A stretch of 64,000 nucleotides of DNA from Clostridiales bacterium mt11 (lineage in GTDB: Bacteria > Bacillota > Clostridia > Tissierellales > Tepidimicrobiaceae): the NCBI GenBank assembly GCA_001282665.1, contig LN874944.1, forward strand, positions 297,732-361,731. Direction: 5' to 3'. Below the pieces are notes generated by a model. That model saw only the letters and a list, made by a program, of their open reading frames with translations. It did not search any database and was not told the origin of the DNA. This document shows, piece by piece, positions 38,855 through 48,329 of the stretch. Position 1 is the stretch's first letter, and the number at the start of each line of letters is the position of its first letter. Both the position numbers and the translations under genes were made by a program.

Positions 38855-39529
38855 ATGAAAGAACTGATACCTAAAGACAAATATGGTGTGTTTGCTGACA
38901 CCAATGATACAGCAAGAGTAGATAGTCTTTTTGTAGCAGAGTTTTTTGAAAAACAACACAAACACGTCCTGCGGGATATATCTAGAATTACTGAGCCCAA
39001 ATCTGGGCTGAGTGAAGAATTTATTAAAACTAATTTTAAAGCTGGTTTATATAAGGATTCTACTGGAAGAAAGCTACCTTGTTATTTTATGACCAGAGAT
39101 GGTTTCACTATGTTAGTGATGGGATACACAGGACCAAAAGCTATGAGATTCAAGGAAATCTACATCAGAAGATTTAATGAGATGGAGCAGTTTATCAAAA
39201 CTCTTGTATCTGCTAGAAAAGAATTCCCCTTGCTTACAGATAATATCAAGCTACTTCATGAAAATCCAAAACCATATCATTTTAGTAATGAATGCGACAT
39301 GTTAAATCGAATTGTAACAGGTATGTCTGCTAAACAATTTAGAATAGCCAACGGGATAGAAAAAGGAAAAAGTATCCGTCCATATCTATCAGAATCACAA
39401 ATTAAGATGTTAGAAACATTACAAAAGGTAGATGTTGGACTTTTGGTAGCTGTTCCAGAATATCAGCAGCGAAAGCGTTATTTAGAGTGGTACAAAATGA
39501 AAATTGAAAACAGCGAGGAGGTTAACTAG
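38855..39529 (+). CDS. Rha-family phage regulatory protein
   Basis: 224 residues. The first ~110 have VDSLFVAEFFEKQHKHVLRD, then CYFMTRDGFTMLVMGYTGPKA, the signature of phage Rha proteins. The C-terminal ~90 form a helical region (MSAKQFRIANGIEKGKSIR, YLEWYKMKIENS) that may bind DNA. Rha proteins interfere with growth of lambdoid phages lacking IHF and act as regulators. The ATG has AGGAGG 7 nt upstream, which can be hidden in a hairpin. Confidence 0.85.
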   Translation: MKELIPKDKYGVFADTNDTARVDSLFVAEFFEKQHKHVLRDISRITEPKSGLSEEFIKTNFKAGLYKDSTGRKLPCYFMTRDGFTMLVMGYTGPKAMRFKEIYIRRFNEMEQFIKTLVSARKEFPLLTDNIKLLHENPKPYHFSNECDMLNRIVTGMSAKQFRIANGIEKGKSIRPYLSESQIKMLETLQKVDVGLLVAVPEYQQRKRYLEWYKMKIENSEEVN

Positions 39530-39530
39530 G

Positions 39531-39959
39531 GTGACAAAAAAGATTAGTAAGTTTAATGCTGAGGGTTATCATGATCCCACTCCCCATGAAGCTTTAACAA
39601 ATATTTCAAAGGAAGAAAAGAAATCTAAGTTTAGACCATTAGTATATATAGCTTCCCCTTTCTCAGGAGATATGAAAAGAAATGCGGAAAAGGCTAGAGG
39701 TTATTGTAGACTGGCAGTTTCTAAAGGCTATATTCCACTAGCACCGCATCTTCATTACCCTCAATTTATGGATGATGAGGACAAGGAAGAAAGAGAACTG
39801 GGTCTGTTCTTCGGCCTTGTTCTCTTGGGAAAATGTAATGAAATGTGGGTCTTTAATAAAATTTCAGCTGGTGTAGCCAAGGAGATAGCTAAGGCAAAAA
39901 AGCGTGGTATGCCTATTAAATATTTCAACGATAGGTGCGAGGAGGTCGATGGTCTATGA
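39531..39959 (+). CDS. DUF4406 protein (nucleoside 2-deoxyribosyltransferase-like)
   Basis: 142 residues from GTG 39531 (GAGGAGG 7 nt before it). VYIASPFSGDMKRNAEKARG, PLAPHLHYPQF and GMPIKYF are typical of DUF4406, a Rossmann-like fold related to nucleoside 2-deoxyribosyltransferases. The role in phages is not established. It may act on nucleotides. It overlaps the next start by 4 bp (ATGA), so translation is coupled. Confidence 0.78.
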   Translation: MTKKISKFNAEGYHDPTPHEALTNISKEEKKSKFRPLVYIASPFSGDMKRNAEKARGYCRLAVSKGYIPLAPHLHYPQFMDDEDKEERELGLFFGLVLLGKCNEMWVFNKISAGVAKEIAKAKKRGMPIKYFNDRCEEVDGL

Positions 39960-42328
39960 AAATTGCTATAGGTAATAGTCGCATGGATAAAAAGTGGAAA
40001 AACAAAGATATTTCATGGACTGACTTCTGTGCCAGAGTAAAAACAACACAAAGAACAACTGAGACCATTGAAGAATATAGAAAAATGAAAAAAGGCATGC
40101 AGGATGATATTAAAGACGTGGGCGGTTTTGTTGGAGGATATTTAAAAGGAGGCAGACGGAAAAAAGGCAATGTCTTATGTCGGTCTATACTTACTCTTGA
40201 TATGGATTATGGCACTCCTGATATTTGGGACCAGATTACTATGTTCTTTGATTTTAAATGTCTTGTCTATTCTACCCATAGACATACTCCAGAGAATCCA
40301 AGACTTAGACTTATTATTCCACTTTCCCGTGAAATAAGTGAAGAAGAATATGCAGCTGTGGGTAGGATGGTTGCAAAAGAAATAGGAATAGACCTCTTTG
40401 ATGATACAACCTATGAAGCACATCGTCTTATGTATTGGCCTTCAACCTCTTCAAATGGAGAGTTTGTATTTAAAGAACAAGATGGAGATTTATTAAATCC
40501 AGATGACTTTCTTTCAAAATATATAGATTGGAGGGATACTTCAACTTGGCCAGTATCGAGTAGGCAATCTGAAATTGTAAAAAGAACTGTAAAAGAGCAA
40601 GCGGATCCTTTATTGAAAGAGGGTATTGTAGGAACCTTCTGTCGTGCTTATGGAATTCGTGATGCAATTAAGAAATTTCTAGATGCAGTTTATGAGCCAT
40701 CTGCCTTAGAAGGACGCTATGACTATATTCCAGCGGATAGTAGTGCTGGAGTAATAATTTATGATGATAAATTTGCATATAGTCATCATGCTACAGATCC
40801 TGCTAGTGGTCTACTACTTAATGCCTTTGACCTTGTTAGAATTCATAGATTTGGCTCTTTAGATGATAGGGTCTCTACAACCACATCCCCAGGAAGGATG
40901 CCTTCATTTAAAGCTATGTCAGAGTTTGTCATAAAAGATGAACTGGTAAAGGCTGAGTTTGTAAAAGAAAGACAAGCACAAGCCAAAGAAGAATTTAGCG
41001 ATGAAGACTGGCAGACTTCTTTAGAACTAGATAGACAAGGAAAGATAAAAGACACCTTGGATAATTTTGTTTTAATCATAAGGCATGATGATGGCCTACA
41101 GCATATAGCTTTTAACTGCCATCGAGACGGGATTGATGCTAAAGGAGGCCTTCCTTGGGAGCAGATAAAAGGTGGCTGGAATGATTCTGATAACGCCTTG
41201 CTTAAAGTTTATCTAAGTAATAAATATGGAGTTTATTCACCTACGAAAACTAAGGATGCAATTCTAGCAGTTGCAACGGAAAGAGCCTACCATCCTATAA
41301 AGGATTTTTTAGAATCGCTTCCAAAATGGGATGGTATTAATCGAGTAGAAAATCTGTTAGTAGACTATTTTGGAGCTGCTGACAATTCCTATACAAGAGC
41401 AGTTATAAGGAAAACTATGGTAGCTGCAGTGGCTCGTATCTATAAACCTGGGACTAAATTTGATAGTGTTCTTATTTTAAATGGTCCTCAAGGAATAGGA
41501 AAATCAACCTTCTTTGCAAAGCTCGCAGGTGACTGGTTTTCCGATAGTTTAACTCTTACTGATATGAAGGATAAAGCAGGCCCTGAGAAATTACAAGGCT
41601 ACTGGATGTTAGAGCTTGGAGAGTTAGCTGGAATGAGAAAGACAGATGTGGAAGTTGTAAAGTCTTTTATTTCTAGATCAGATGATAAGTATCGTGCAAG
41701 CTATGGAGTAAATGTGGAAAGTCATCCAAGGCAATGTGTAATTGTTGGTTCTACAAATGCTGAAAGTGGATTTTTACGTGATATTACAGGAAACAGAAGG
41801 TTCTGGCCTGTACGAATTTCTGGTGATAGCAAGAAAAAAGCATGGCAGATGGCTAAGGAAGAAATTCAGCAGATTTGGGCAGAAACTCTTGTCTTATATA
41901 AAAAGGGAGAAAAGCTTTATCTTGAAGGTAATGATGTAGCTTGGGCAACAACTGAACAAGCTGACGCTATGGAAACGGATGAAAGAGAGGGTCTTGTTAG
42001 AACATATTTAGATACTCTTTTGCCAGAAGATTGGGATGAGATGTCATTATACGAGCGTAGGAATTTCCTCGGCGGTAGCGAGTTTGGTGGCGAAAGTCGT
42101 GTAGGTACTGTAAAACGGAAGTTGGTCTGCAATATGGAAATTTGGTGTGAGTGTTTTGGAAAAGATGCATCATCGATGAAGATAGCGGATTCTTATGCCA
42201 TTGGTGCAATTATGAGAAAGATTCCTGGTTGGGACAAGTATACAGGGAACAAGAACGGAGTTGTTACCTTTCCTGTCTATGGAAGACAACGAGCATATGC
42301 AAGAGATAATGAACAAGAAAAGTTGTAG
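39956..42328 (+). CDS. Phage primase-helicase (VirE/VapE-type)
   Basis: 790 residues. The N-terminal ~200 (LTLDMDYG, then YSTHRHTPENPRLRLIIPLS) fit a primase-polymerase (AEP) domain with a conserved Asp pair. The C-terminal half is the VirE/VapE P-loop ATPase with NGPQGIGKSTFFAKLAGDW (~507-525) and GNRRFWPV. It primes and unwinds DNA for the phage polymerase. ATG 39956 follows GAGGAGGTCG. A 208-bp non-coding gap comes after it, with TAGGAAAAATGG and TTCTTGTTCCTA as a weak inverted repeat and no gene that I can support. Confidence 0.88.
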   Translation: MKIAIGNSRMDKKWKNKDISWTDFCARVKTTQRTTETIEEYRKMKKGMQDDIKDVGGFVGGYLKGGRRKKGNVLCRSILTLDMDYGTPDIWDQITMFFDFKCLVYSTHRHTPENPRLRLIIPLSREISEEEYAAVGRMVAKEIGIDLFDDTTYEAHRLMYWPSTSSNGEFVFKEQDGDLLNPDDFLSKYIDWRDTSTWPVSSRQSEIVKRTVKEQADPLLKEGIVGTFCRAYGIRDAIKKFLDAVYEPSALEGRYDYIPADSSAGVIIYDDKFAYSHHATDPASGLLLNAFDLVRIHRFGSLDDRVSTTTSPGRMPSFKAMSEFVIKDELVKAEFVKERQAQAKEEFSDEDWQTSLELDRQGKIKDTLDNFVLIIRHDDGLQHIAFNCHRDGIDAKGGLPWEQIKGGWNDSDNALLKVYLSNKYGVYSPTKTKDAILAVATERAYHPIKDFLESLPKWDGINRVENLLVDYFGAADNSYTRAVIRKTMVAAVARIYKPGTKFDSVLILNGPQGIGKSTFFAKLAGDWFSDSLTLTDMKDKAGPEKLQGYWMLELGELAGMRKTDVEVVKSFISRSDDKYRASYGVNVESHPRQCVIVGSTNAESGFLRDITGNRRFWPVRISGDSKKKAWQMAKEEIQQIWAETLVLYKKGEKLYLEGNDVAWATTEQADAMETDEREGLVRTYLDTLLPEDWDEMSLYERRNFLGGSEFGGESRVGTVKRKLVCNMEIWCECFGKDASSMKIADSYAIGAIMRKIPGWDKYTGNKNGVVTFPVYGRQRAYARDNEQEKL

Positions 42329-42536
42329 CATAAGTTGTTACAAAACTTGTTCACTCTTAAACATTGATGGAATAAGGGAATAGGACGGTTGGGAACAAGT
42401 GTAACAAGAACTATCTATATAATAAGAAATTATATAAATAAAGAATAGTAGCCTGTGCATATACACATACACGCACGTGTAGGAAAAATGGTTAAAAGTT
42501 GTTTTCTTGTTCCTAGCCTTTTTATAGGAGGTTTCT

Positions 42537-42818
42537 ATGTTAGAAAAATGTATAGAAAAAAAGTTAGTACAAGCAGTAAAAAACATGGGAGGCATGGCAG
42601 CCAAATTTGTAAGTCCAGGTTTAGATGGGGTGCCTGACAGAATAGTTTTACTTCCAAATGGAAAGATGGCCTTTGTTGAATTAAAAGCTAAAGGAAAAAA
42701 ACTCAGACCACTTCAAAGAAGGAGAATAAAGCAGTTAAGGAATCTAGGTTTTCCATGCTATGTGGTAGATGATACAGAGCAGATTGGAGGGGTTATTGAT
42801 GAAATATTATCCTCATGA
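42537..42818 (+). CDS. VRR-NUC domain nuclease
   Basis: 93 residues, a single VRR-NUC domain: GVPDRIVLLPNGKMAFVELK carries the Asp and Glu-x-Lys of this PD-(D/E)XK nuclease family. Members are structure-selective nucleases (Holliday-junction or flap type). Stand-alone phage copies are normally this size. ATG 42537 follows AGGAGG. It overlaps the helicase gene after it by 20 bp, and such nuclease/SNF2 pairs are common in phage replication modules. Confidence 0.9.
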   Translation: MLEKCIEKKLVQAVKNMGGMAAKFVSPGLDGVPDRIVLLPNGKMAFVELKAKGKKLRPLQRRRIKQLRNLGFPCYVVDDTEQIGGVIDEILSS

Positions 42819-44160
42819 TTACCAAACCTATGCAACTAATTTTATTTTAGAAAACTCTATAGCTGCTATTTTTCTAGAAATGGGACTTGGCAAAAGTGTT
42901 ATAACCTTAACTGCAATACTTGATTTATGCCTTGATAGTTTTGAAGTTGGTAAAGTATTAGTTATTGCACCGCTTAGAGTTGCAAGAGATACATGGCCAG
43001 CTGAAATAAATAAATGGGAGCATTTAAAAGATTTAGATTTTGCAGTAGCTATAGGAACAGAAAAAGAAAGATTATCAGCCTTAAAAACACCTGCAAGTGT
43101 TTATTTAATAAACAGGGAAAATGTAGACTGGTTGATAAATAAAAGTGGCCTACCTTTTGATTATGACATGGTTGTAATTGATGAGTTATCGTCTTTTAAA
43201 TCCCACACAGCAAAAAGATTCAAGAGTCTACTAAAAGTAAGACCTAAAATTAAGCGAATAGTTGGACTTACAGGAACACCTTCAAGTAATGGGCTTATGG
43301 ATTTGTGGGCAGAGTTTCGGATCTTAGACATGGGAAAAAGACTAGGAAGGTATATAAGCCACTACCGAAGTGCTTTCTTTCAGCCTGATAAGAGAAATCA
43401 ACATATGATATTTTCTTATAAACCACTATTTGGAGCTGAAAAGGAAATATATGAATTAATTTCTGATATCACCATTTCTATGAAGTCAGTGGATTTTCTT
43501 CAAATGCCAAAATGCTTAATAAATGAAGTACCTGTAGGCCTTAGTGTAAATGAACATTTAATATATGACGGCTTTAGAAAAGAAATGGTTATTGAACTAG
43601 CCAATGAGGAAATAGATGCGGTAAATGCAGCGGTTCTTTCCAGTAAGTTATTACAGATGTCAAATGGAGCAGTCTATGACGAAGATAAAAAGGTTCACTT
43701 TATTCATAATCGTAAGCTTGATGCACTAGAGGATTTAATTGAAGGAGCAAATGGAAAACCCGTACTTATTGCATATTGGTATAAGCATGATCTAGAACGG
43801 ATAAAAGAGAGATTTACAGTAAGAGAAATCAAGACTTCAAAGGATATAAAAGAGTGGAACCATGGAGAAATTCCTGTAGCAGTAATTCATCCAGCTTCAG
43901 CGGGGCATGGACTCAATTTACAAAGTGGGGGGTCAACTATTATTTGGTTTAGTTTGACTTGGTCCTTAGAACTTTACCAGCAAACAAATGCAAGGCTATG
44001 GAGACAAGGTCAAAATGAAACGGTTGTAATCCACCACATTATTACTAAAGGAACTATTGATGAGGATGTTATGAAAGCATTGAAACGAAAAGAAAAAACA
44101 CAAGAAGATCTTATAGATGCAGTAAAAGCAAACTTAAGCAGAAGGAGGAGAGCGGGATGA
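42799..44160 (+). CDS. SNF2-family DEAD/DEAH helicase
   Basis: 453 residues. Walker A EMGLGKSVITLTAI, Walker B VVIDELSSFKS, LTGTPSSNGLMDLWAEF and motif VI QQTNARLWRQGQ are all present. It is a compact SNF2-type ATPase that moves along DNA. In phages it is thought to help replication or recombination. ATG 42799 has GGAGGGG upstream; an in-frame ATG at 42769 is less likely. It overlaps both neighbours and is probably coupled to the VRR-NUC protein. Confidence 0.92.
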   Translation: MKYYPHDYQTYATNFILENSIAAIFLEMGLGKSVITLTAILDLCLDSFEVGKVLVIAPLRVARDTWPAEINKWEHLKDLDFAVAIGTEKERLSALKTPASVYLINRENVDWLINKSGLPFDYDMVVIDELSSFKSHTAKRFKSLLKVRPKIKRIVGLTGTPSSNGLMDLWAEFRILDMGKRLGRYISHYRSAFFQPDKRNQHMIFSYKPLFGAEKEIYELISDITISMKSVDFLQMPKCLINEVPVGLSVNEHLIYDGFRKEMVIELANEEIDAVNAAVLSSKLLQMSNGAVYDEDKKVHFIHNRKLDALEDLIEGANGKPVLIAYWYKHDLERIKERFTVREIKTSKDIKEWNHGEIPVAVIHPASAGHGLNLQSGGSTIIWFSLTWSLELYQQTNARLWRQGQNETVVIHHIITKGTIDEDVMKALKRKEKTQEDLIDAVKANLSRRRRAG

Positions 44161-44378
44161 ATAAAAAATATGAAGATTTGGCTAATGCCATTGTTCTAAC
44201 AGCAGTTAAGGATTACCGTGCTGCACTTAGAAAACTAAATAAACATCCACGAAATCAAGCTGCTTTAAATACAAAAGAAGAAGTTGAACGTTTCTTTCAT
44301 TCTAGCTGGTATAAACTTCTTACCAACCTTGACCCAGATATGCTTATAAAACAACTGAATGAGGAGGTAGCATCATGA
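44157..44378 (+). CDS. Small phage protein, unknown function (73 aa)
   Basis: Starts MNKKYEDLANAIVLTAVKDY and overlaps the SNF2 gene by 4 bp (ATGA). All-helical, with a charged, aromatic core (EEVERFFHSSWYKLLTNLD). Such proteins are common after SNF2 genes in clostridial prophages and are without a known role. Its end overlaps the next start by 4 bp too. Confidence 0.7.
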   Translation: MNKKYEDLANAIVLTAVKDYRAALRKLNKHPRNQAALNTKEEVERFFHSSWYKLLTNLDPDMLIKQLNEEVAS

Positions 44379-44800
44379 ACGCAAAAGATTATTTAAATAA
44401 AGCTTATCGTCTAGACCAAAGAATTAATAGTAAGCTTGAGCAAGTGGAGTCTTTAAATGCACTCGCTACTAAAGCCACTTCTACCCTATCCGATATGCCA
44501 AGAAGTCCTAACAGAGCTACCTCCAAAATGGCAGATGCTATAGATAAAATTATTGACCTTCAAGCTGAAATCAATAAAGACATTGATACGCTTATCGATT
44601 TGAAAACTGAAATTGTAGCTCTTATAAAGAAAGTAAAGAACCAGGAGTATCAAACCTTACTTGAGAAACGATACCTTTGCTTCGAAACTTGGGAGCAGAT
44701 TGCAGTTGATATGGATTATAGCATTCAGCATATTTATAGACTTAGGGACAGAGCTTTAGCAGAAACAACCACTCTTTTGAAAAATGATAGGAAATGTTAG
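44375..44800 (+). CDS. DUF1492-type phage regulator (sigma-70 region 4-like)
   Basis: 141 residues. The first ~90 are a helical coiled-coil stretch. The C-terminal end (LLEKRYLCFETWEQIAVDMD, then YSIQHIYRLRDRAL) is an HTH like that of ArpU/DUF1492 proteins which control late genes in Firmicute phages. Here it precedes the terminase genes, which fits a late activator. It overlaps the small gene before by 4 bp and is followed by a terminator. Confidence 0.78.
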   Translation: MNAKDYLNKAYRLDQRINSKLEQVESLNALATKATSTLSDMPRSPNRATSKMADAIDKIIDLQAEINKDIDTLIDLKTEIVALIKKVKNQEYQTLLEKRYLCFETWEQIAVDMDYSIQHIYRLRDRALAETTTLLKNDRKC

Positions 44801-44846
44801 TAGATGTTCATAGACTTACTTGATACTATTAAGATAGAAAAACTTT

Positions 44847-44877
44847 AAACCTTCACAGAAAATCTGTGGAGGTTTTT
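44847..44877 (+). terminator. Terminator before the HNH gene
   Basis: AAACCTTCACAG, AAAAT, CTGTGGAGGTTTTT. It separates the early/replication operon from the packaging genes. Confidence 0.8.
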
Positions 44878-44902
44878 CCATGCCCAAAAAGGAGGTGCTA
44901 GA

Positions 44903-45256
44903 ATGCCAAGGAAACCTAAGAGTCCTTGTTCTTATCCTGGCTGTCCCAAGCTTACTGATGATAGGTACTGTGAAAAACATAAGCGGTTAACAAATAAAAA
45001 CTATAACAAGTACCAAAGAGATCCTAAGTCCAACAAAAGATACGGCAGAGCTTGGAAACGAATCAGGGACAGATACGTCAAAGAGTATCCCCTTTGTGAG
45101 GAATGTAAGAAATACGGAAAGCTTACTCCTGTGGAGGAAGTGCATCACATCGTACCACTGTCCAAAGGTGGTGGCAATGAATTTAGCAATCTTATGAGCT
45201 TATGCAAGTCTTGTCACTCAAGCATCACAGCTAAAAGTGGTGAGCGGTGGGGGTAG
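44903..45256 (+). CDS. Phage HNH endonuclease
   Basis: 117 residues. CxxC-type zinc pairs (CSYPGCPK, CEECKK, CKSCH) frame the HNH core EEVHHIVPLSKGGGNEFSNL. It lies next to the small terminase gene, where HNH proteins assist DNA cutting by the terminase in many cos/pac phages. Start ATG 44903 follows AAAAAGGAGG. Confidence 0.92.
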   Translation: MPRKPKSPCSYPGCPKLTDDRYCEKHKRLTNKNYNKYQRDPKSNKRYGRAWKRIRDRYVKEYPLCEECKKYGKLTPVEEVHHIVPLSKGGGNEFSNLMSLCKSCHSSITAKSGERWG

Positions 45257-45363
45257 TAAATCTCTAAAACTTTCATAAGCGGACAGCGGCGTGGGGCATC
45301 GTGTAAAAAAATGCAGTTTCAAAGGGGGTAATAGGGCAAGTGGAAAGTGAGGTGTTTTAATAT

Positions 45364-45915
45364 ATGGCCAAGGACGGCACTAATAGAGGTGGTGCTCGCA
45401 TAGGAGCAGGAGCCAAAAAGAAGGCATTGACTGAAAAAATAGCTGAAGGTAATCCTGGTGGAAGACCTCTTACAGTTATGGAATTTCAGAACACCTCAGA
45501 CTTAAAAGGTGAAGAAATGCCAGAGCCAAATAAAATGTTAGAGGCAGTCCAAAAAGATGGAAAGACTTTAGTTGCTGGAGAAGTCTATAAAGATACATGG
45601 AAATGGCTACATGAAAGAGGTTGTTCCTCCCTCGTCTCACCTCAGCTTTTAGAAAGATATGCTATGAGTGTTGCAAGATGGATTCAATGCGAAGAGGCGA
45701 TCACTGAATATGGTTTTTTAGCAAAACATCCTACTACAGGAAATGCTATTCAAAGTCCATATGTTGCAATGGGACAAAATTATATGACTCAAACAAATAG
45801 ACTGTGGTTTGAGATATTTCAAATCGTAAAAGAAAACTCTCTATCAGAATACACAGGAAACAATCCTCAAGATAATGTAATGGAAAGGCTACTTACTGCT
45901 CGCAAAGGTAAATAA
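45364..45915 (+). CDS. Phage terminase small subunit, P27 family
   Basis: 183 residues. It starts with a basic GGARIGAGAKKK segment and NPGGRPL, then a helical P27-type body (WKWLHERGCSSLVSPQLLER, NYMTQTNRLWFEI). It binds the packaging site and hands DNA to the large subunit. The large subunit gene is far away (52534), with eight or nine cargo-like genes inserted between them. Start is ATG 45364, with only a weak ribosome binding site (GTGAGGTG) upstream. Confidence 0.87.
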   Translation: MAKDGTNRGGARIGAGAKKKALTEKIAEGNPGGRPLTVMEFQNTSDLKGEEMPEPNKMLEAVQKDGKTLVAGEVYKDTWKWLHERGCSSLVSPQLLERYAMSVARWIQCEEAITEYGFLAKHPTTGNAIQSPYVAMGQNYMTQTNRLWFEIFQIVKENSLSEYTGNNPQDNVMERLLTARKGK

Positions 45916-45931
45916 ATAATTGGAGGTAGAA

Positions 45932-47104
45932 ATGAAAAGACAATTAACAGCTGAAAGTGTGTGTATCGGTCACCCAGATAAGCTATGCGATTTAATCGCT
46001 GATAATATTTTAGATGCTGCTTTTAGAAAAGATAAAGCTTCTAGAGTAGCTTGTGAAGTTATGGCGACCAAAGGAAAAATTATCGTGGCGGGCGAAATCA
46101 CCTGTAGCGAGAAATTAGATATTAGATACATTGTTAGGCAAACTCTAAAGGAAGTTGGATATAATCCACTTAAATTTTTAATATATGTATATGTACAAAA
46201 ACAAAGTACCGATATAAAGGCTGGAGTTGATAATGCTCTAGAAATGCGAAGTGGCACAGACGATCCTTATAACTTAATCGGTGCTGGTGATCAAGGAACT
46301 ATGTATGGCTATGCTACAAATGAAACTAGAGAAATGCTCCCTCTCCCTCTTGTTTTATCCCATAGAATAACTAAAAGGTTAGATAAAGCAAGAAAGGATA
46401 AATTAATAAAAGGGATATTTCCAGATGGTAAGGCACAGGTTACTGTAGAATATGATGGTGATAAACCAGTAAGAGTTAAAACTATAGTTATATCTATTCA
46501 TCATCATAAAGATAAATCCTATGATGAATTAAAAAGAGAGATTTTAACCTTTGTCCTACTACCTACTTTTGAAGATTTTCCTTTTGATGTGGATACTGAA
46601 ATTCTTATCAATCCTTCTGGTAGATTTGTTATTGGTGGACCAAGTGCTGATACAGGTTTAACAGGCAGAAAACTAATGGTGGATACCTATGGAGGACTTA
46701 CATCCCACGGTGGTGGTGCTCTTTGTGGCAAAGACCCGACCAAGGTAGATAGAAGTGGTGCTTATATGGCTAGATATATAGCAAAACATATTGTATGGAG
46801 CGATTTTGCAGATAAATGCGAGGTCGCTCTTTCTTATGCCATTGGAAAAGCAAATCCAGTGGCTTTTTCTATTAATACCTTTGGAACAGGTAAAGTATCA
46901 GATGAAGTATTAACCCTTGCTGCAAAAGATGTCTTTAATTTAAAACCTGCAGCAATTATTGAAAACCTAAGGCTTAGAGATATCCATTATTCTGACACAG
47001 CTACTTATGGTCACTTTAATTCCTCTCTCCTTCCTTGGGAAGATGTAAATAGATATGACGAGTTTAAAAAGGCGGTGAAAAAATATGAAGATAGAAAAGA
47101 TTAA
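45932..47104 (+). CDS. metK: Phage-borne S-adenosylmethionine synthetase
   Basis: 390 residues. It keeps the MetK signatures GHPDKLCDLIADNILDAA, GAGDQGTMYGYAT and GGLTSHGGGALCGKDPTKVD. It makes SAM from ATP and methionine. It lies between the small terminase and two DNA methyltransferase genes with tight spacing (overlap of 20 bp with the next gene), so it probably feeds phage DNA methylation. The ATG at 45932 follows TGGAGG. Compared with host-type MetK it is slightly short but appears complete. Confidence 0.93.
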   Translation: MKRQLTAESVCIGHPDKLCDLIADNILDAAFRKDKASRVACEVMATKGKIIVAGEITCSEKLDIRYIVRQTLKEVGYNPLKFLIYVYVQKQSTDIKAGVDNALEMRSGTDDPYNLIGAGDQGTMYGYATNETREMLPLPLVLSHRITKRLDKARKDKLIKGIFPDGKAQVTVEYDGDKPVRVKTIVISIHHHKDKSYDELKREILTFVLLPTFEDFPFDVDTEILINPSGRFVIGGPSADTGLTGRKLMVDTYGGLTSHGGGALCGKDPTKVDRSGAYMARYIAKHIVWSDFADKCEVALSYAIGKANPVAFSINTFGTGKVSDEVLTLAAKDVFNLKPAAIIENLRLRDIHYSDTATYGHFNSSLLPWEDVNRYDEFKKAVKKYEDRKD

Positions 47105-48329
47105 AATTGAAAAGCTTAATCCTGCCGAGTACAACCCAAGGAAGGATTTAAAACCTGGAGACCCCGAGTATGAAAAGTTGAAAAACTCTATTCTTACCTT
47201 TGGATATGTTGAGCCAGTTCTTTGGAATAAAAGGACGGGCAATATTATAGGTGGCCATCAAAGATATAAAGTTCTAGTAGAGCTTGGCGAAAAAGAAATT
47301 GATTGTGTCGTTGTAGATATGGATAGTGAAAATGAAAAGGCATTAAATATTGCTCTTAATAAAGTCAGCGGTGATTGGGATAAAGATAAACTAATGCTTT
47401 TAATCGAAGATTTGCAAGGAGTAGACTTTGATGTCTCCCTTACTGGTTTTGACTCTGCTGAACTTGATGATCTATTTAAAGATTCTCTAAAGGACAATAT
47501 TAAAGAAGATGATTTTGATGTTGAAGAAGAACTTAAAAAACCAGCCATTTCAAAGTTAGGAGATTTGTGGTTGCTTGGCGAACACAGACTTATCTGTGGC
47601 GATAGTACTAACCCTAAAACCTATGAAGATTTAATGGATGGAAAGTTGGCTAATTTAACGATTACTGACCCTCCCTATAATGTAAATTATGAAGGTACTG
47701 CTGGAAAAATTAAAAATGACAATATGGGAAACCAGGCCTTCTACGACTTCCTCCTTGCTTCCTTTCAAGGAATGGAAACTGTTATGGCTAAGGACGCATC
47801 CATTTATGTATTCCATGCAGATACTGAAGGCTTAAACTTTAGAAAGGCATTCTCTGATGCGGGCTTTTATCTTTCAGGTACTTGTATATGGAAAAAGCAA
47901 TCCTTAGTTTTAGGTCGCTCCCCTTACCAATGGCAACATGAACCCGTTCTCTTCGGCTGGAAAAAGAAAGGCAAGCATAACTGGTACTCTGACAGAAAAC
48001 AAACCACTATTTGGGAATTTGAAAAGCCTAAAAAGAACAAGGATCATCCAACAATGAAACCTGTGGCACTTGTAGCTTATCCTATATTAAACTCAAGCTT
48101 AACTAACTGTATTGTCCTTGACCCTTTTGGCGGTTCGGGAAGTACACTAATTGCCTGTGAACAAACAGATAGAATTTGCCATATGATTGAGCTTGATGAA
48201 AAATACACGGATGTTATTGTGAAACGTTATATTGAACAAGTTGGTAACTCTGATGGTGTGTTTCTTTTAAGAGATGGTGTCGAATATTCGTATAAAGATG
48301 TCGAAGGTGTTTCAGATGAAGAAGAATAA
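47085..48329 (+). CDS. ParB-like domain fused to a beta-class DNA (adenine-N6/cytosine-N4) methyltransferase
   Basis: 414 residues. The first ~95 are a ParB/Srx-type domain (LNPAEYNPRK, GGHQRYKVL). The rest is an amino-methyltransferase with TDPPYNVNYEG (motif IV) ahead of DPFGGSGSTL (motif I), which is the beta-class order. DPPY marks adenine-N6 or cytosine-N4 methylation; adenine is more usual in this fusion. It is a typical orphan phage methyltransferase, which protects phage DNA from host restriction. Overlaps metK and the following C5 methyltransferase gene. Confidence 0.93.
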   Translation: MKIEKIKIEKLNPAEYNPRKDLKPGDPEYEKLKNSILTFGYVEPVLWNKRTGNIIGGHQRYKVLVELGEKEIDCVVVDMDSENEKALNIALNKVSGDWDKDKLMLLIEDLQGVDFDVSLTGFDSAELDDLFKDSLKDNIKEDDFDVEEELKKPAISKLGDLWLLGEHRLICGDSTNPKTYEDLMDGKLANLTITDPPYNVNYEGTAGKIKNDNMGNQAFYDFLLASFQGMETVMAKDASIYVFHADTEGLNFRKAFSDAGFYLSGTCIWKKQSLVLGRSPYQWQHEPVLFGWKKKGKHNWYSDRKQTTIWEFEKPKKNKDHPTMKPVALVAYPILNSSLTNCIVLDPFGGSGSTLIACEQTDRICHMIELDEKYTDVIVKRYIEQVGNSDGVFLLRDGVEYSYKDVEGVSDEEE